64,000 nucleotides of DNA from Pseudomonas mangiferae (GTDB lineage Bacteria; Pseudomonadota; Gammaproteobacteria; Pseudomonadales; Pseudomonadaceae): NCBI RefSeq assembly GCF_007109405.1, contig NZ_VJOY01000004.1:310001-374000 (forward strand). The letters are read 5' to 3'. Shown in pieces: positions 1-12,180 of this stretch. The position numbers were made by a program, and so were the translations under genes. Positions within the stretch are counted from its first letter, which is position 1, and each line of letters begins with the position of its first letter. The notes below the pieces were generated by a model. It made no database searches, was not told the DNA's origin, and saw only the letters and a list, made by a program, of their open reading frames with translations.

Positions 1-1933
<1,933 letters not shown>

Positions 1934-2095
1934 CGAAAAAAGTCAGTTTGCGGCAGGCCGTCGCCTTGCGGCGGCGTGAAGGGGGTCGTCCCTTCGCCGA
2001 AAACCCGGCCGCCATGGCCTGGCACACTTCTGGCAATTCCCCGGCAGGCTTGCTGTCACACTGCTAGTAAGCAGCGCCTGGCTGGGGATAGAACC

Positions 2096-2281
2096 ATGAG
2101 CGTTACCAAGAAAGTCATTCACTTGCACGAGCGCGATCCGCACGAGGCGCTCGAGCGCCTGAACCGCATCACCGGCCTGGAGTTCGCTCGCTGGCCGGAG
2201 TCCCTGGTACCGGGCCCGGACGAGACCGAAGAGCAAGGCCGGTTACCCGACACCGGCACCGGGCCCGCCGCCGTACGCTGA
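2096..2281 (+). CDS. Small conserved hypothetical protein (61 aa)
   Basis: A 61-aa soluble, charged protein (MSVTKKVIHLHERDPHEALE at the N-terminus) with no signal peptide or membrane segment. The reading frame is open further upstream, but I chose the ATG at 2096 because the upstream part reads like untranslated sequence and a GGGGATAG stretch lies just before this ATG. It is followed directly by a strong terminator, which supports a real short transcript. A similar small unnamed gene follows the yihY homologue in P. aeruginosa, as I recall. Function unknown. Confidence 0.6.
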   Translation: MSVTKKVIHLHERDPHEALERLNRITGLEFARWPESLVPGPDETEEQGRLPDTGTGPAAVR

Positions 2282-2285
2282 AACG

Positions 2286-2316
2286 AAAAAGCCCGCATTG
2301 CAGTGGGCTTTTTTTA
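2286..2316 (+). terminator. Rho-independent terminator
   Basis: Inverted repeat AAGCCC...GGGCTT followed by a run of seven T. It closes the small gene at 2096-2281. A-rich sequence on the left may let it serve the convergent minus-strand gene at 2330-2722 too. Confidence 0.85.
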
Positions 2317-2329
2317 TTGGCGGGGCGAG

Positions 2330-2722
2330 TCAGGCCAGGGCGTGGCGGCTATCGCCTTCCACCTGCTCCACGGCCTGCACGAAGAGTTCCTCGACGATCA
2401 GGCTGTAGACCTGCACCGCGCTCTTCAGCCGTACCTGCACGTCTTCCAGCTTGAGGCGCACCGGCAGGCGGGCGATGCCGGAAAGCAGGATCTTGCCGTG
2501 GCCGTTGAGGCGACCGTGGTCCACCGGGACTTCGCGGCGCCGATCGCCGTCGCGGTAGCTGAGGGTCAGCGATACCGGCAGGTCGCTCAGGCCCGGCAGT
2601 TGCAGCCAGGCCGCGACATTGAAGTCCGCCACCCGCCCGTCCCGGGGCGTGACGATCGGGCGGGCCGCGTCGATGATTCGCGCGGGTACCGGGCCGACCA
2701 GCTTGTCGTGTGCAGTAGCCAT
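2330..2722 (-). CDS. Conserved hypothetical protein (130 aa), PA0952-like
   Basis: Soluble 130-aa protein with no signal sequence. The sequence is rich in beta-type segments (PVSLTLSYRDGDRRREV, VPVDHGRLNGHGKILLSG), and the C-terminal half ends in an acidic helix (SLIVEELFVQAVEQVE). The frame stays open upstream to 3913, but that part is a shadow of the PilZ gene; the ATG at 2722 is the first plausible start. It lies downstream of and on the same strand as the PilZ-domain gene with a gap of about 110 bp. I recognise it only as a Pseudomonas conserved protein of unknown role. Confidence 0.62.
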   Translation of the reverse strand: MATAHDKLVGPVPARIIDAARPIVTPRDGRVADFNVAAWLQLPGLSDLPVSLTLSYRDGDRRREVPVDHGRLNGHGKILLSGIARLPVRLKLEDVQVRLKSAVQVYSLIVEELFVQAVEQVEGDSRHALA

Positions 2723-2832
2723 GCAGGTTCCAATCGAGGTGAGAACAGGGGAGCGGGGATTATAAACAGGCCGTCCCCGACGAACTGTGGCGTATGCCCG
2801 ACCGGGTGTGACCCGCCTCGCAAATCCGGGTA

Positions 2833-4266
2833 TCAGGCCAGACGCAACGGGTACCGAGCCACCTGCAGGGTGTCCAGATTGGCCCGGGGCAATACCAGGG
2901 TCGCCTGGTTGCCGACGCTGGCCAGTTGCAGCCAGAGGCTTTCCCCTTCGACGAACTGGTTCTTGAGCAGCCACAGGCCGTGGTGCCAGCCGGCACCGGG
3001 CGCCGGCGTGCTCTGCAGCACCGCCGGATGCGGCTGGGCACTGGGCACCCGACGCACCCAGACCGGTCGCGGCAGGCCCTTGAGGTAGCGCAACCCCAGG
3101 TGCAGCCCCAGGGCGTTGACGTGCCGCCAGCGCACCAGGGCCAGGGTTGGCGTGCCGCTGGCGGAGAGCAGCAGGGCGAGCTGGCCTACCGGTACGGTCT
3201 CTCCCAGCGCAGCGGGGCAGAGCAGGCGCGCGCCGCCGGAACTGGTGTCCAGCATCCGTACCTGGGAGGGCGCAATGGCCTCGCCCTGGAGGCGCGCATG
3301 GATGCCCGTCAGCCCCACCACCAGCGCGCATTCCGCGCCGTGGTCCGCCCGCGGGTGGCGACGCTGGTGGCGGCCGGACCAATGGGAACGCACCCGCTCC
3401 AGAAGTGCATGCTCGGCTTCGCTTTGCAGCGGAGCGGGCTCGTCCAGGGCGATCAGCAGGGCGCCGGGCTCGAAGCGGAACAGACTGGGTCTGGGAGCGC
3501 CGTCGCCCGGCTGCTCCAGGTCTGTCGGCATCGCTTGCTCGGCGGTCAGCCAGGGCCGGTCCTGGTCCAGGTCCACCAGGATTCCTTCGCTGTCGTCCTC
3601 CTCGTCCCAAGGCAGCAGGCGCGCCAGGTGGGCCAGGGGCGCTAGCGCGCCGAACAGCCGGGGTCCTTCGCATTCGGTGAGGTGGAACGGGCTGCTCAGG
3701 GCGAACAGCAGGATCTGCTGGTAGAGCCCGCGCACGCTGTCCGCCGGCGTCGGCGAGAAGGCCGCGGCGATGGGTTCGTCCAGGCACCCGTGGTGGTCGG
3801 CCAGGGCGTAGAGCCGGTGGGCGTCGCGCCACAGCGAGGCGGGCGGCTCCTGATAGCGCTGGTAGTGGCGGAGCAGGGCCTGCACGACGAAGTGCTCCGC
3901 CATGTACAGGCACCAGGCCAGGTGCGGGCGGGAGGCGCGGCCACTGTCGAGGATCTGCAGCAGCAGGCGCTTGAAGCCGCGGGCCAGGTCCTCGCAGAAC
4001 GGCAGGAAGGCCGGGGGCGGGGCGCCGACGCCGGGATGATCGTTGCCGTAGAAGCGGAACGCTTCGCTGAAGCTTTGCAGCGCCCGCTGCCTTTCGAGTA
4101 AGGTCAGCTCGCTGCGATTGAGCCGGCGCAGCAGGCCCAGGCAGCGCTGCAGCGCGGTTTCCCAGGGCAGGGCGCGCGCTTCGGCGAGCACCTCGGCGAG
4201 GCGCACCAGCACCGTGCCGTCTTCGCCACCGATCGTCGACACGTCCAGGACGGTCGCGTCCGGCAT
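2833..4266 (-). CDS. PilZ-domain protein, probable cyclic-di-GMP receptor
   Basis: Protein of 477 aa with a long alpha-helical N-terminal half and a C-terminal PilZ-like domain. The two c-di-GMP binding signatures are visible: RRHPR at residues 302-306 (RxxxR) and DTSSGG at 340-345 (D/NxSxxG), spaced as in PilZ domains. That suggests the protein senses cyclic di-GMP. Its output partner is unknown, and the N-terminal region shows no enzyme motif I recognise. A GTG at 4275 would add three residues; I prefer ATG 4266, which has GGGGTGG upstream. It is transcribed divergently from the thioredoxin-like gene at 4300. Confidence 0.72.
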   Translation of the reverse strand: MPDATVLDVSTIGGEDGTVLVRLAEVLAEARALPWETALQRCLGLLRRLNRSELTLLERQRALQSFSEAFRFYGNDHPGVGAPPPAFLPFCEDLARGFKRLLLQILDSGRASRPHLAWCLYMAEHFVVQALLRHYQRYQEPPASLWRDAHRLYALADHHGCLDEPIAAAFSPTPADSVRGLYQQILLFALSSPFHLTECEGPRLFGALAPLAHLARLLPWDEEDDSEGILVDLDQDRPWLTAEQAMPTDLEQPGDGAPRPSLFRFEPGALLIALDEPAPLQSEAEHALLERVRSHWSGRHQRRHPRADHGAECALVVGLTGIHARLQGEAIAPSQVRMLDTSSGGARLLCPAALGETVPVGQLALLLSASGTPTLALVRWRHVNALGLHLGLRYLKGLPRPVWVRRVPSAQPHPAVLQSTPAPGAGWHHGLWLLKNQFVEGESLWLQLASVGNQATLVLPRANLDTLQVARYPLRLA

Positions 4267-4299
4267 CACGTCCACCCCGCAGGTACGAGGAACGAAGGC

Positions 4300-4779
4300 A
4301 TGGAAATCCGGCTCCGGTCAGTCTTGGCGGCGTTCATGGTGGGGGCGGGGCTGTTCCTGGGCGGCTGCACGGACGACGCCGGCGTCGACCAGCATGGGCG
4401 AAAGGTACCGGCTGAACGGCTCGAAGGCCAGTGGCTGGTGATCAATTACTGGGCGGGCTGGTGCGCCCCCTGCCGCACCGAGATTCCCGAACTCAATGCG
4501 TTCGCCGAGCAGCAGGCGGGCCATGGCGTGGAGGTCTTCGGCGTGAACTTCGATGGCCTGCAGGATGTGCAATTGAAGGAGGCCGCCGAGCAGTTGGGCA
4601 TCCGCTTCACCGTCCTCGCCCAGGACCCCGCACCGCGCTTCGAACTGCCTCGCAGCGAGGCATTGCCGGTGACCTACCTCATCGACGACAAGGGCCGCCT
4701 GCGGGAACGCCTGCTGGGCGAGCAGACCGCCGCCGGCCTCACCGCCAAGCTGGCGGCGCTGCGTCACGACACGGAGTGA
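4300..4779 (+). CDS. TlpA-like thiol-disulfide lipoprotein
   Basis: A 159-aa periplasmic thioredoxin-fold protein. The N-terminus is a lipoprotein signal ending in the lipobox LGGC, with Cys23 as the lipidated residue, so it is membrane anchored. The redox motif WCAPC has its cysteines at 55 and 58, and the cis-proline loop reads LPVTYLID. This is the TlpA/ResA type, which usually reduces disulfides of exported or cytochrome-maturation targets. The specific client is unknown. The acylphosphatase gene starts 5 nt after its stop, so the two are co-transcribed. Confidence 0.85.
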   Translation: MEIRLRSVLAAFMVGAGLFLGGCTDDAGVDQHGRKVPAERLEGQWLVINYWAGWCAPCRTEIPELNAFAEQQAGHGVEVFGVNFDGLQDVQLKEAAEQLGIRFTVLAQDPAPRFELPRSEALPVTYLIDDKGRLRERLLGEQTAAGLTAKLAALRHDTE

Positions 4780-4784
4780 ACCGC

Positions 4785-5060
4785 ATGAATCGAATCGGCT
4801 TGCACGGCTTCGTCAGTGGCAAAGTCCAAGGTGTCGGCTTTCGCGAGGCGACCCTGCGCGAGGCCGAGCGTCTCGGCGTGCAGGGCTGGGTGCGCAACCG
4901 CGAGGACGGCCGGGTGGAAGTCTGGCTGGAAGGGCAGAAACCCGAGGTGGCGCGGCTGGCCGACTGGTTGACCCAGGGCCCGCCGGCGGCGGAGGTGGAG
5001 GAGGCACGGCTGGCGCCTTGCCAGCCGGAGGGAATGGCCGGGTTCGGCGTGCGTCGCTGA
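4785..5060 (+). CDS. Acylphosphatase
   Basis: Small enzyme of 91 aa that hydrolyses acyl phosphates such as carbamoyl or acetyl phosphate. The signature VQGVGFR carries the phosphate-binding arginine (Arg20), and GWVRN carries the catalytic asparagine (Asn38); both match the essential pair of the family. Length is typical. ATG 4785 is preceded by a GGAG site overlapping the stop of the thioredoxin-like gene, pointing to a two-gene operon. Confidence 0.93.
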   Translation: MNRIGLHGFVSGKVQGVGFREATLREAERLGVQGWVRNREDGRVEVWLEGQKPEVARLADWLTQGPPAAEVEEARLAPCQPEGMAGFGVRR

Positions 5061-5074
5061 CGACGCACGCGGGC

Positions 5075-6028
5075 TCAGTCGCTCTGGCCCGGGTCGACGG
5101 CCAGGCGGCCGGCGTCCTTGCGCAGGGACCGCAGGAACTGCTGCTGCAGCTCCGGATCGTTGCGGGTCAGTTCGATCAGGCTCTGCTCCAGCTCGCTGGC
5201 TTCTTCTTCCAGGCCCAGTTCCGACAGGCGCTTGACCCGATGCACCCAGTGGGCCACGTCGTCGTCTTCCAGGTCATCGAAGATCAGCCCGTGGGCTTCC
5301 AGCAGCTTGCCCCGCAGCGAAGGGCTGACGGTCAGCAGCGCATCGGCGCGGGTGTTGTCCTGGGGATCCTCGACGCTCAACCCCAGGCTGCGCACCCGGC
5401 TCACGTCCTGCTCGGCGAACGGACCATCCAGCAGGTTGAGGCGCAGGATGCCCTGGCGGTCGGTGAGCAGCTCGTACGCCTGGTTGCCCGCCTTCACCGT
5501 GACCGGACGCTCCGCCCAGGGCAGGCTGGAATACTCCATGCGCTTGTCCAGCTGTTTTTCCTGCAGCTCCGCCAGATTCTGCTGGGAGCGGCCGTTGGAT
5601 TCGACGTTCATGAACGGGTTGAGCCCGGCGAAGCCGTAGCTGATCCAGTCCTTGGTGACGCTGTCCGGCAGATTGCCCAGCAGCACGACGTTGAGCACGT
5701 TGGCGCCCACGCCCGCCACCACCGCGACCGCCCCGAGGGGAACTTCGTAGAGTTCGCGCCAGGGTTGGTAGGGGGTGTAGCGGTCGTAGCGGCGAGTGAC
5801 CTCGAAGTCGGTCACCTCGAAGGTTTTCTGCTCGTTGATGCGTACCCGGCGCTGCGGCAACTCCAGCACCTGGGGCGCGCCCACGTCGATCTGCAGGCTA
5901 TGGCCCAGCAGTTTGCGTTCGGTGCGTTCTTCGTGTTCGCTGCGCTGGGGCAGGTGGTTGGCGCAGCCGCAGAGCAGGACGCCGCCCAAGGCGGCGCCGG
6001 CGAGGCGGAGGGAGCTTCGCGTGTACAT
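5075..6028 (-). CDS. Outer-membrane or periplasmic lipoprotein of unknown function (317 aa)
   Basis: The N-terminus is a lipoprotein signal peptide with lipobox LCGC and modified Cys22. The mature part is acidic with a possible membrane-associated stretch (GAVAVVAGVGANVLNVVLLGNLP, residues about 98-120). The C-terminal third is helical and glutamate-rich. No enzyme motif is visible. It ends 15 bp from the convergent acylphosphatase gene and lies 10 bp downstream of proS on the same strand, so it is probably co-transcribed with proS. This matches the lipoprotein found beside proS in P. aeruginosa. Confidence 0.75.
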   Translation of the reverse strand: MYTRSSLRLAGAALGGVLLCGCANHLPQRSEHEERTERKLLGHSLQIDVGAPQVLELPQRRVRINEQKTFEVTDFEVTRRYDRYTPYQPWRELYEVPLGAVAVVAGVGANVLNVVLLGNLPDSVTKDWISYGFAGLNPFMNVESNGRSQQNLAELQEKQLDKRMEYSSLPWAERPVTVKAGNQAYELLTDRQGILRLNLLDGPFAEQDVSRVRSLGLSVEDPQDNTRADALLTVSPSLRGKLLEAHGLIFDDLEDDDVAHWVHRVKRLSELGLEEEASELEQSLIELTRNDPELQQQFLRSLRKDAGRLAVDPGQSD

Positions 6029-6038
6029 GTCTGTTCGA

Positions 6039-7754
<1,716 letters not shown>

Positions 7755-8180
7755 GGTGGGCCGTTATGTCGTTGCGAGGGTGATGGCCCGGCATTGTACG
7801 GCGCTCATACAGCGTCGTACAGGATCGCTGACCTGGGGTCCGACGCTGCAAAGGCGGAGGAGCGAGCTGGGCAATCGGAGTCTTGATCCGCTCGACGCCT
7901 GCCCACCCCATGGCCCGGGCGATGGCGTTTGATGCGTCGTAAAGGAGGTGTCTTCCGGTCTGTCGGGCGGTGTTCTGCCTGACTGGTAACAGAACGGTGC
8001 ATGTGCGTCGCTACGTCGCGGTGCCGGAGCGGGGTGTTTGCGCCCGGACAGCGCCTCTTCCGCGGCCAACAGGGCCGGTCGCAGGCGCGCATTTCCAAAT
8101 CGCTCCCGTCATGCGATCGATTCCCCGCAGTGAGTCGCGTGACTGGAACCCAGCCCCGGATTTGCATGATGGCGGGAAAC
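7755..8180. other. Gap upstream of proS; no convincing gene
   Basis: About 425 bp between the proS start and the OprD terminator. Several frames are open here on both strands, but none has a credible ribosome site or recognisable protein. It should hold the proS promoter and leader. The one structure I can point to is the inverted repeat at 7795-7805 / 7811-7821. Confidence 0.5.
7795..7821 (-). promoter_or_regulatory. Inverted repeat in the proS leader
   Basis: TGTACGGCGCT and AGCGTCGTACA form an 11-bp stem with one mismatch and a 5-nt loop, about 40 nt upstream of the proS ATG. It could be an RNA hairpin in the leader or a protein-binding palindrome. Nothing in the sequence decides between these. 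Confidence 0.4.
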
Positions 8181-8181
8181 A

Positions 8182-8207
8182 AAAAGCCCGGCATGGGCCG
8201 GGCTTTT
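8182..8207 (-). terminator. Rho-independent terminator of the OprD-family gene
   Basis: AAAAGCCCGGC and GCCGGGCTTTT form a strong stem 30 bp downstream of the porin stop. On the minus strand the stem is followed by a T-rich tract. Confidence 0.85.
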
Positions 8208-8237
8208 CGCGCGCTTGGAGCTTTTTACCGCTGGGTC

Positions 8238-9503
8238 TTACAGGATTTCCAGCGGGTACTCGACGATCAGACGCAGGTCGTTCACGTCGCCACCGTAGGA
8301 GCTATCCGCACGGTAGATCGAGTTACGCACGCGGAAGGACAGGTCCTTGGCCGGGCCGTCCTGCAGCACGTACTTGGCTTCGATGTTCAGCTCGCGTTCC
8401 TTGGCATCCGAACCGGTACCGACGTCGATGTTGTCGCCGTACACGTAACGGGTCATGAAGCTCAGGCCCGGAACGCCGTAGGAGGCCATGTTGATGTCGT
8501 AGCGGGCCTGCCAGGAGCGCTCGTCCTTGCCGTTGAAGTCGGAGTACTGCACGGAGTTGGCCAGGTACACGGTGCCGCCGCCGTCGATGCCGTACAGGTA
8601 GCCGGTGTCGCCGGTGGAGCGCTGGTGAGCCACGGTGAACTTGTGGGCGCCCAGGCTGTAGGCAGCCGCCAGGCTCCAGATGCGGTTGTCGACGTCGCCG
8701 GCGAGTTTCTTGCCTTCGTCGTCGGAGTTGTAGAAGTTGAAGTCGAAGTTCAACGCCTGCTCATCGGACAGCGGCTGGTTGAAGTTCAGGTTGACGTACT
8801 GCTTCTTCCAGTAGTCTTCGACGTCGGACGCGTGGACGGCGGCGCTGAAGTTCTCGTTGAACGCGTAGGTCGCACCGACGATGTCGGCGGATTTCAGACC
8901 CATGTCGTCATGAGCGGTGTGGATCTGGCTGCTCATGCCGCTGAAGTGACCGGCGATGATTTCCAGGCCTTCGATTTCGTTGCTGGTGATCAGTGTACCG
9001 GTGGCCACTTCCGGGAGGATGCGGCTGTCGTCGGTCGCGAACACCGGGGAAGCGACGAACTGGTTACCGTACTTCAGCACGGTGTTGGAGAAGCGGAGCT
9101 TGACCGCGCCACCCAGTTCGCTCTGGGTGTCCTGGCCGGCGCCTTCGCTGTCCTGGGCGAACAGGCCGTTGCCATAGCGACCTTTGCCGCTGTCCAGCTT
9201 GACGCTGGTCAGGCTGTGGGCGTCCAGACCGAAACCGACGATGCCTTGGGTGAAACCGGACTCATAGAGTGCGCGGATGCCCAGGCCGGTTTCTTCGCGA
9301 TAACCGTTGGTCTTGCCGGTGACGGCGTTGGTGTTGGTGCCGCCGTTCCGGAAATCGCGGTTCATGTAGAGGATGCGGTTCAGAACGGTGAAGCTGCTGT
9401 CTTCGACGAAGCCTTTGGAGTCGGCTTGGCCGGCGGCGACGGCCATTTGAGAGGTACCCGCTGCTACAGCGAGGGCAATAATGCTCCACTTCATCACTTG
9501 CAT
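8238..9503 (-). CDS. oprD: OprD-family outer-membrane porin
   Basis: Porin of 421 aa with a signal peptide of about 24 residues ending in AVAA. OprD-family hallmarks are the N-terminal FVEDSSFTVLNRILYMNRDFR and the C-terminal strand ending LIVEYPLEIL. Members form 18-stranded barrels that take up specific small molecules; P. aeruginosa OprD takes basic amino acids and carbapenems. The position between proS and slyX equals that of oprD in P. aeruginosa, but substrate choice within this large family cannot be read from sequence by eye. AAGGAG lies 8 nt before the ATG. The gene has its own terminator and probably its own promoter. Confidence 0.85.
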   Translation of the reverse strand: MQVMKWSIIALAVAAGTSQMAVAAGQADSKGFVEDSSFTVLNRILYMNRDFRNGGTNTNAVTGKTNGYREETGLGIRALYESGFTQGIVGFGLDAHSLTSVKLDSGKGRYGNGLFAQDSEGAGQDTQSELGGAVKLRFSNTVLKYGNQFVASPVFATDDSRILPEVATGTLITSNEIEGLEIIAGHFSGMSSQIHTAHDDMGLKSADIVGATYAFNENFSAAVHASDVEDYWKKQYVNLNFNQPLSDEQALNFDFNFYNSDDEGKKLAGDVDNRIWSLAAAYSLGAHKFTVAHQRSTGDTGYLYGIDGGGTVYLANSVQYSDFNGKDERSWQARYDINMASYGVPGLSFMTRYVYGDNIDVGTGSDAKERELNIEAKYVLQDGPAKDLSFRVRNSIYRADSSYGGDVNDLRLIVEYPLEIL

Positions 9504-10223
9504 TGTGATTGCTCCTTGGGTTTGAAGATTCGTGCCGCCTTTATTGGGGTTGTGCGGCTCTTTCTTTTTGTGTCGGCGCTAACTTATAGCACGCGGACAA
9601 GGTCGGCGATAGTTGAAACCTATTCCATACGAATTCTTCACAGAGGTGTCGCAGCAGCAAATGACACATGTCGCATATTCGAAGGTTTTCCTGCATCCCT
9701 TCAATACTACGGGTTTCGGTCTGGCGACTACTTCTTATCCATGCCGAGCGAGGGTGCATTAAACGGATTCCGGAACTTCTGTCAACCACCGGAAGCGTAG
9801 ACGGCACGGGCCCTGGCGAGGAGGAGAGGTGCGCTTGGTGATGACTAAGCAACAACCGTGCACAAAGTCACCGGGATGGAGGCGGAGGGGATGAACAGCA
9901 CGTAGCGGCGTGGCTTGGGCGCAGGAACCAGGTTGTATTGCCCGATACATTCCCTTTATCGGTATGCGGGCTAAAGGCCGCCACTTGGTCTTTTGTTACC
10001 GTTAATGCAACGAGCCCGCTTTTACAGGCTTCGGATGTAACCGTAATTGTGCCGGCTGGTAACGCTCTGTTCGAAAATGGTGCGCTGACCGCGGATTTAT
10101 ATTAATGATTATTTTTCTCATTAAGGTTGGGCGGATCGATGCTGGTCGAAACAGGTATTCTCTATCCCACCGAGGTGTTGCGCAGGCAACACTCCTTTCA
10201 ATCGATGTTGTTGGAGAAACGTC
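9504..10223. other. Long gap between the porin and HIT-family genes
   Basis: About 720 bp without a supported gene on either strand. It must hold the divergent promoters of oprD (leftward) and of the HIT-family gene (rightward). The right part is AT-rich and contains the inverted repeat TTAATGA/TCATTAA at 10102-10124. Short frames are present but none has a ribosome site or recognisable product. Confidence 0.5.
10102..10124 (+). promoter_or_regulatory. AT-rich inverted repeat upstream of the HIT-family gene
   Basis: TTAATGA and TCATTAA, a perfect 7-bp inverted repeat with a 9-nt spacer, about 100 bp before the HIT-family start. The arms look like half of a Fur box, but the spacer is longer than in the Fur consensus, so the regulator is left open. 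Confidence 0.35.
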
Positions 10224-10649
10224 ATGTTTGCCCTGGACCCGCGCCTGGAACGCGACACCCTGCCGGTCGGCGACCTGCCGCTGTCGCGGTTGCTGCTGAT
10301 GAACGACGCCCAGTACCCCTGGCTCATCCTGGTGCCCAGGCGGCCTGGCGTCAGCGAACTCTTCGACCTGGCGCCTGAAGAGCAGCGGCAACTGTGGGAG
10401 GAAACCACTCGAGTGGCCGAGACCCTCAAGGCGCTGTGCGGGGCCGAGAAAATGAATGTCGCCACCCTGGGAAATGTCGTGGGCCAGTTGCACATGCATG
10501 TGATCGCCCGTCACGGCGGCGATCCGGCCTGGCCCGGACCGGTCTGGGGACGCTTGCCGGCCCAGCCCTATGAGGCCGGGGCGGCGTCGGTTTGGCGCGA
10601 ACGCCTGCGCCAGGCTTTTGCCGAGCGGCCAGGTTTTCTCGAGGAGTGA
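10224..10649 (+). CDS. HIT-domain protein
   Basis: Protein of 141 aa from the histidine triad superfamily of nucleotide hydrolases and transferases. The core motif is QLHMHVIAR (residues about 90-98), so the first histidine of the classical HxHxH triad is replaced by glutamine. This Q-x-H-x-H form is usual in the subgroup to which the protein belongs and retains the nucleophilic second histidine position. ERL and ILVPRR match the beta strands of the fold. The physiological substrate is unknown. slyX follows 5 nt downstream, so they form an operon. Confidence 0.82.
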   Translation: MFALDPRLERDTLPVGDLPLSRLLLMNDAQYPWLILVPRRPGVSELFDLAPEEQRQLWEETTRVAETLKALCGAEKMNVATLGNVVGQLHMHVIARHGGDPAWPGPVWGRLPAQPYEAGAASVWRERLRQAFAERPGFLEE

Positions 10650-10654
10650 AAGAC

Positions 10655-10861
10655 ATGCAGCCTGACGAACGCATCGCCGACCTGGAGAGCCGGCTGGCTT
10701 TCCAGGACGACACCCTCCAGACGTTGAACGACGTGCTGGTGCAACAGCAGCGTGTGCTGGATCGCCTGCAACTGCAGGTGAACGCGCTGATCAAGCGCCA
10801 GGACGAGCTGGCCGGGCAACTGGGCGATCCCCAGGACGACGTACCGCCACCCCACTATTAA
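10655..10861 (+). CDS. slyX: SlyX-family protein
   Basis: Short coiled-coil protein of 68 aa. The whole length is heptad-like: [20 protein letters not shown], then [13 protein letters not shown], with a proline-rich end PPPHY that is characteristic of SlyX. The function in the cell is not defined. The ATG at 10655 follows the GAGGAGTGAAAG site that overlaps the HIT-gene stop; an earlier in-frame start would run into the HIT gene. A terminator follows at once. Confidence 0.9.
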   Translation: MQPDERIADLESRLAFQDDTLQTLNDVLVQQQRVLDRLQLQVNALIKRQDELAGQLGDPQDDVPPPHY

Positions 10862-10873
10862 TAGAAGGGAAAG

Positions 10874-10902
10874 AAAAAGCCCGCCGGATGGCGGGCTTTT
10901 TT
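10874..10902 (+). terminator. Rho-independent terminator, bidirectional
   Basis: AAAAAGCCCGCC and GGCGGGCTTTTTT with a 4-nt loop. It serves slyX and, by its symmetric A and T tracts, the convergent cold-shock gene whose stop is only 9 bp away. Confidence 0.92.
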
Positions 10903-10910
10903 CAGATCGT

Positions 10911-11513
10911 TCAGCGCCGGGGTGGCGCCGCGATCACGTCTTCGGCCTGCAGGCCCTTGTCCCGTTGCATTACCGAGAACTCGACCCGCTGGCCCTCCAC
11001 CAGAACGCGATGACCTTCGCCGCGGATGGCGCGGAAGTGCACGAAGATGTCATCGCCGCTGTCGCGGGAGATGAAACCGAAGCCTTTGGAGGTGTTGAAC
11101 CACTTGACCGTACCGGTCTCGCGGTTAGTCATGTCCTGGGGCAGCGGCGGCGCCAGGGTGACCTTGCGCAGGTTGAGCAGCAGGTGCAGCGCCACGGCGA
11201 CGAAGACCGCCACCAGGCTCGGCACGACGCCGACGGTCGGCAGGGGCGCCAGCAGGATCAGCGTCTGTACCGCGACGGCGATCACCAGCAGGGCAGATAC
11301 CACTATCTGCAACTGGCGGTGGGTGCCCTTGGCCCAGATCGGAACGATCGGTGCCAGCAGCAGGTTCAGCATGCCGCAGAAGGCCAGGTACAGCGCATCG
11401 GGTTGCTGCAGGTACGGCAGCGCCTCGCTACGCAGGCTGGGTATGAAGGACAGCAGCAGGGCGACGGCGCCCGTCAAGAGATGGACGATCTTCAACATGT
11501 TCAATGGACTCAC
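10911..11513 (-). CDS. Membrane-anchored cold-shock domain protein
   Basis: A 200-aa fusion. The first 120 residues contain four hydrophobic helices (for example [55 protein letters not shown]). The last 70 form a complete cold-shock domain with RNP1 KGFGFI and RNP2 DIFVHF, which bind single-stranded RNA or DNA. The nucleic-acid-binding module is therefore tethered to the inner membrane. P. aeruginosa has an equivalent gene at this position, next to dps. No experimental role is known to me. Confidence 0.85.
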   Translation of the reverse strand: MSPLNMLKIVHLLTGAVALLLSFIPSLRSEALPYLQQPDALYLAFCGMLNLLLAPIVPIWAKGTHRQLQIVVSALLVIAVAVQTLILLAPLPTVGVVPSLVAVFVAVALHLLLNLRKVTLAPPLPQDMTNRETGTVKWFNTSKGFGFISRDSGDDIFVHFRAIRGEGHRVLVEGQRVEFSVMQRDKGLQAEDVIAAPPRR

Positions 11514-11673
11514 CTTGGGAACGATACGCGATGGAAAAGCCGGATGCCCGGCCTAGGCCTGAGCCGCAGGAAGAAGGGCGGTCAGAAATACCGGGGCGTA
11601 TTTAACAGCAAAGGCAGAGGCTTCACAAATCAGCCGCTTAGCGTATCGGTGGGGGTGAGAAGGGATGCAGAAG

Positions 11674-11700
11674 AGCAAGGCCCGCATCGCGGGCCTTGCT
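11674..11700 (-). terminator. Terminator-like hairpin after dps
   Basis: Perfect 12-bp stem AGCAAGGCCCGC / GCGGGCCTTGCT with a 3-nt loop, 10 bp beyond the dps stop. The T tract on the minus strand is poor, so termination may be weak or the hairpin may protect the mRNA end. Confidence 0.65.
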
Positions 11701-11709
11701 GGTGGACGG

Positions 11710-12180
11710 TCAGGCGCTGAGCAGGCTGCGCAGCATCCAGGCGGTCTTCTCGTGCACCTGCATGCGCTGGGTCAGCAAGTCGGCGGTGGGCTCGTCGCTC
11801 ACCTTGTCCAGCAGCGGGAAGATGCCCCGCGCCGTGCGAACCACCGCTTCCTGGCCTTGGACCAACTGGGTGATCATGGCCTTGGCCTCCGGGACGCCTT
11901 CTTCTTCCTTGATGGAGGAAAGGCGGGCATAGGCGGCGTAGGTGCCGGGTGCCGGGAAGCCCAGGGCGCGAATGCGCTCGGCGATGTCGTCCACGGCGAC
12001 CGCCAGTTCGGTGTACTGAGTCTCGAACATGGTATGCAGGGTGTTGAACATCGGCCCTGTCACGTTCCAGTGGAAGTTGTGGGTCTTCAGGTAGAGGGTG
12101 TAGGTGTCCGCGAGCAGGCGCGACAACCCTTCCGCGATGGCTGCACGATCCTGTTCCGAGATGCCGATATTGATTTCCAT
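11710..12180 (-). CDS. dps: Dps-family ferritin-like DNA protection protein
   Basis: Protein of 156 aa that forms a 12-subunit shell, oxidises iron with peroxide and shields DNA in stress. The ferroxidase-site helix reads [16 protein letters not shown], with the conserved His and Asp/Glu residues following in [15 protein letters not shown]. The N-terminus is short, without the lysine-rich DNA-binding tail of E. coli Dps, so DNA binding may be weaker or need other contacts. A good site (GAGGAGATACGGC) precedes the ATG. Confidence 0.93.
   Translation of the reverse strand: MEINIGISEQDRAAIAEGLSRLLADTYTLYLKTHNFHWNVTGPMFNTLHTMFETQYTELAVAVDDIAERIRALGFPAPGTYAAYARLSSIKEEEGVPEAKAMITQLVQGQEAVVRTARGIFPLLDKVSDEPTADLLTQRMQVHEKTAWMLRSLLSA

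Noticed and set aside
8001-9800. 599-codon plus-strand frame across the porin gene
   Set aside because: Antisense shadow of the OprD-family gene, which has a signal peptide, a ribosome site and a terminator on the other strand.
10102-10124. Firm assignment of the AT-rich inverted repeat as a Fur box
   Set aside because: Arms resemble Fur half-sites, but the 9-nt spacer does not fit the consensus, so it is kept only as an unassigned repeat.
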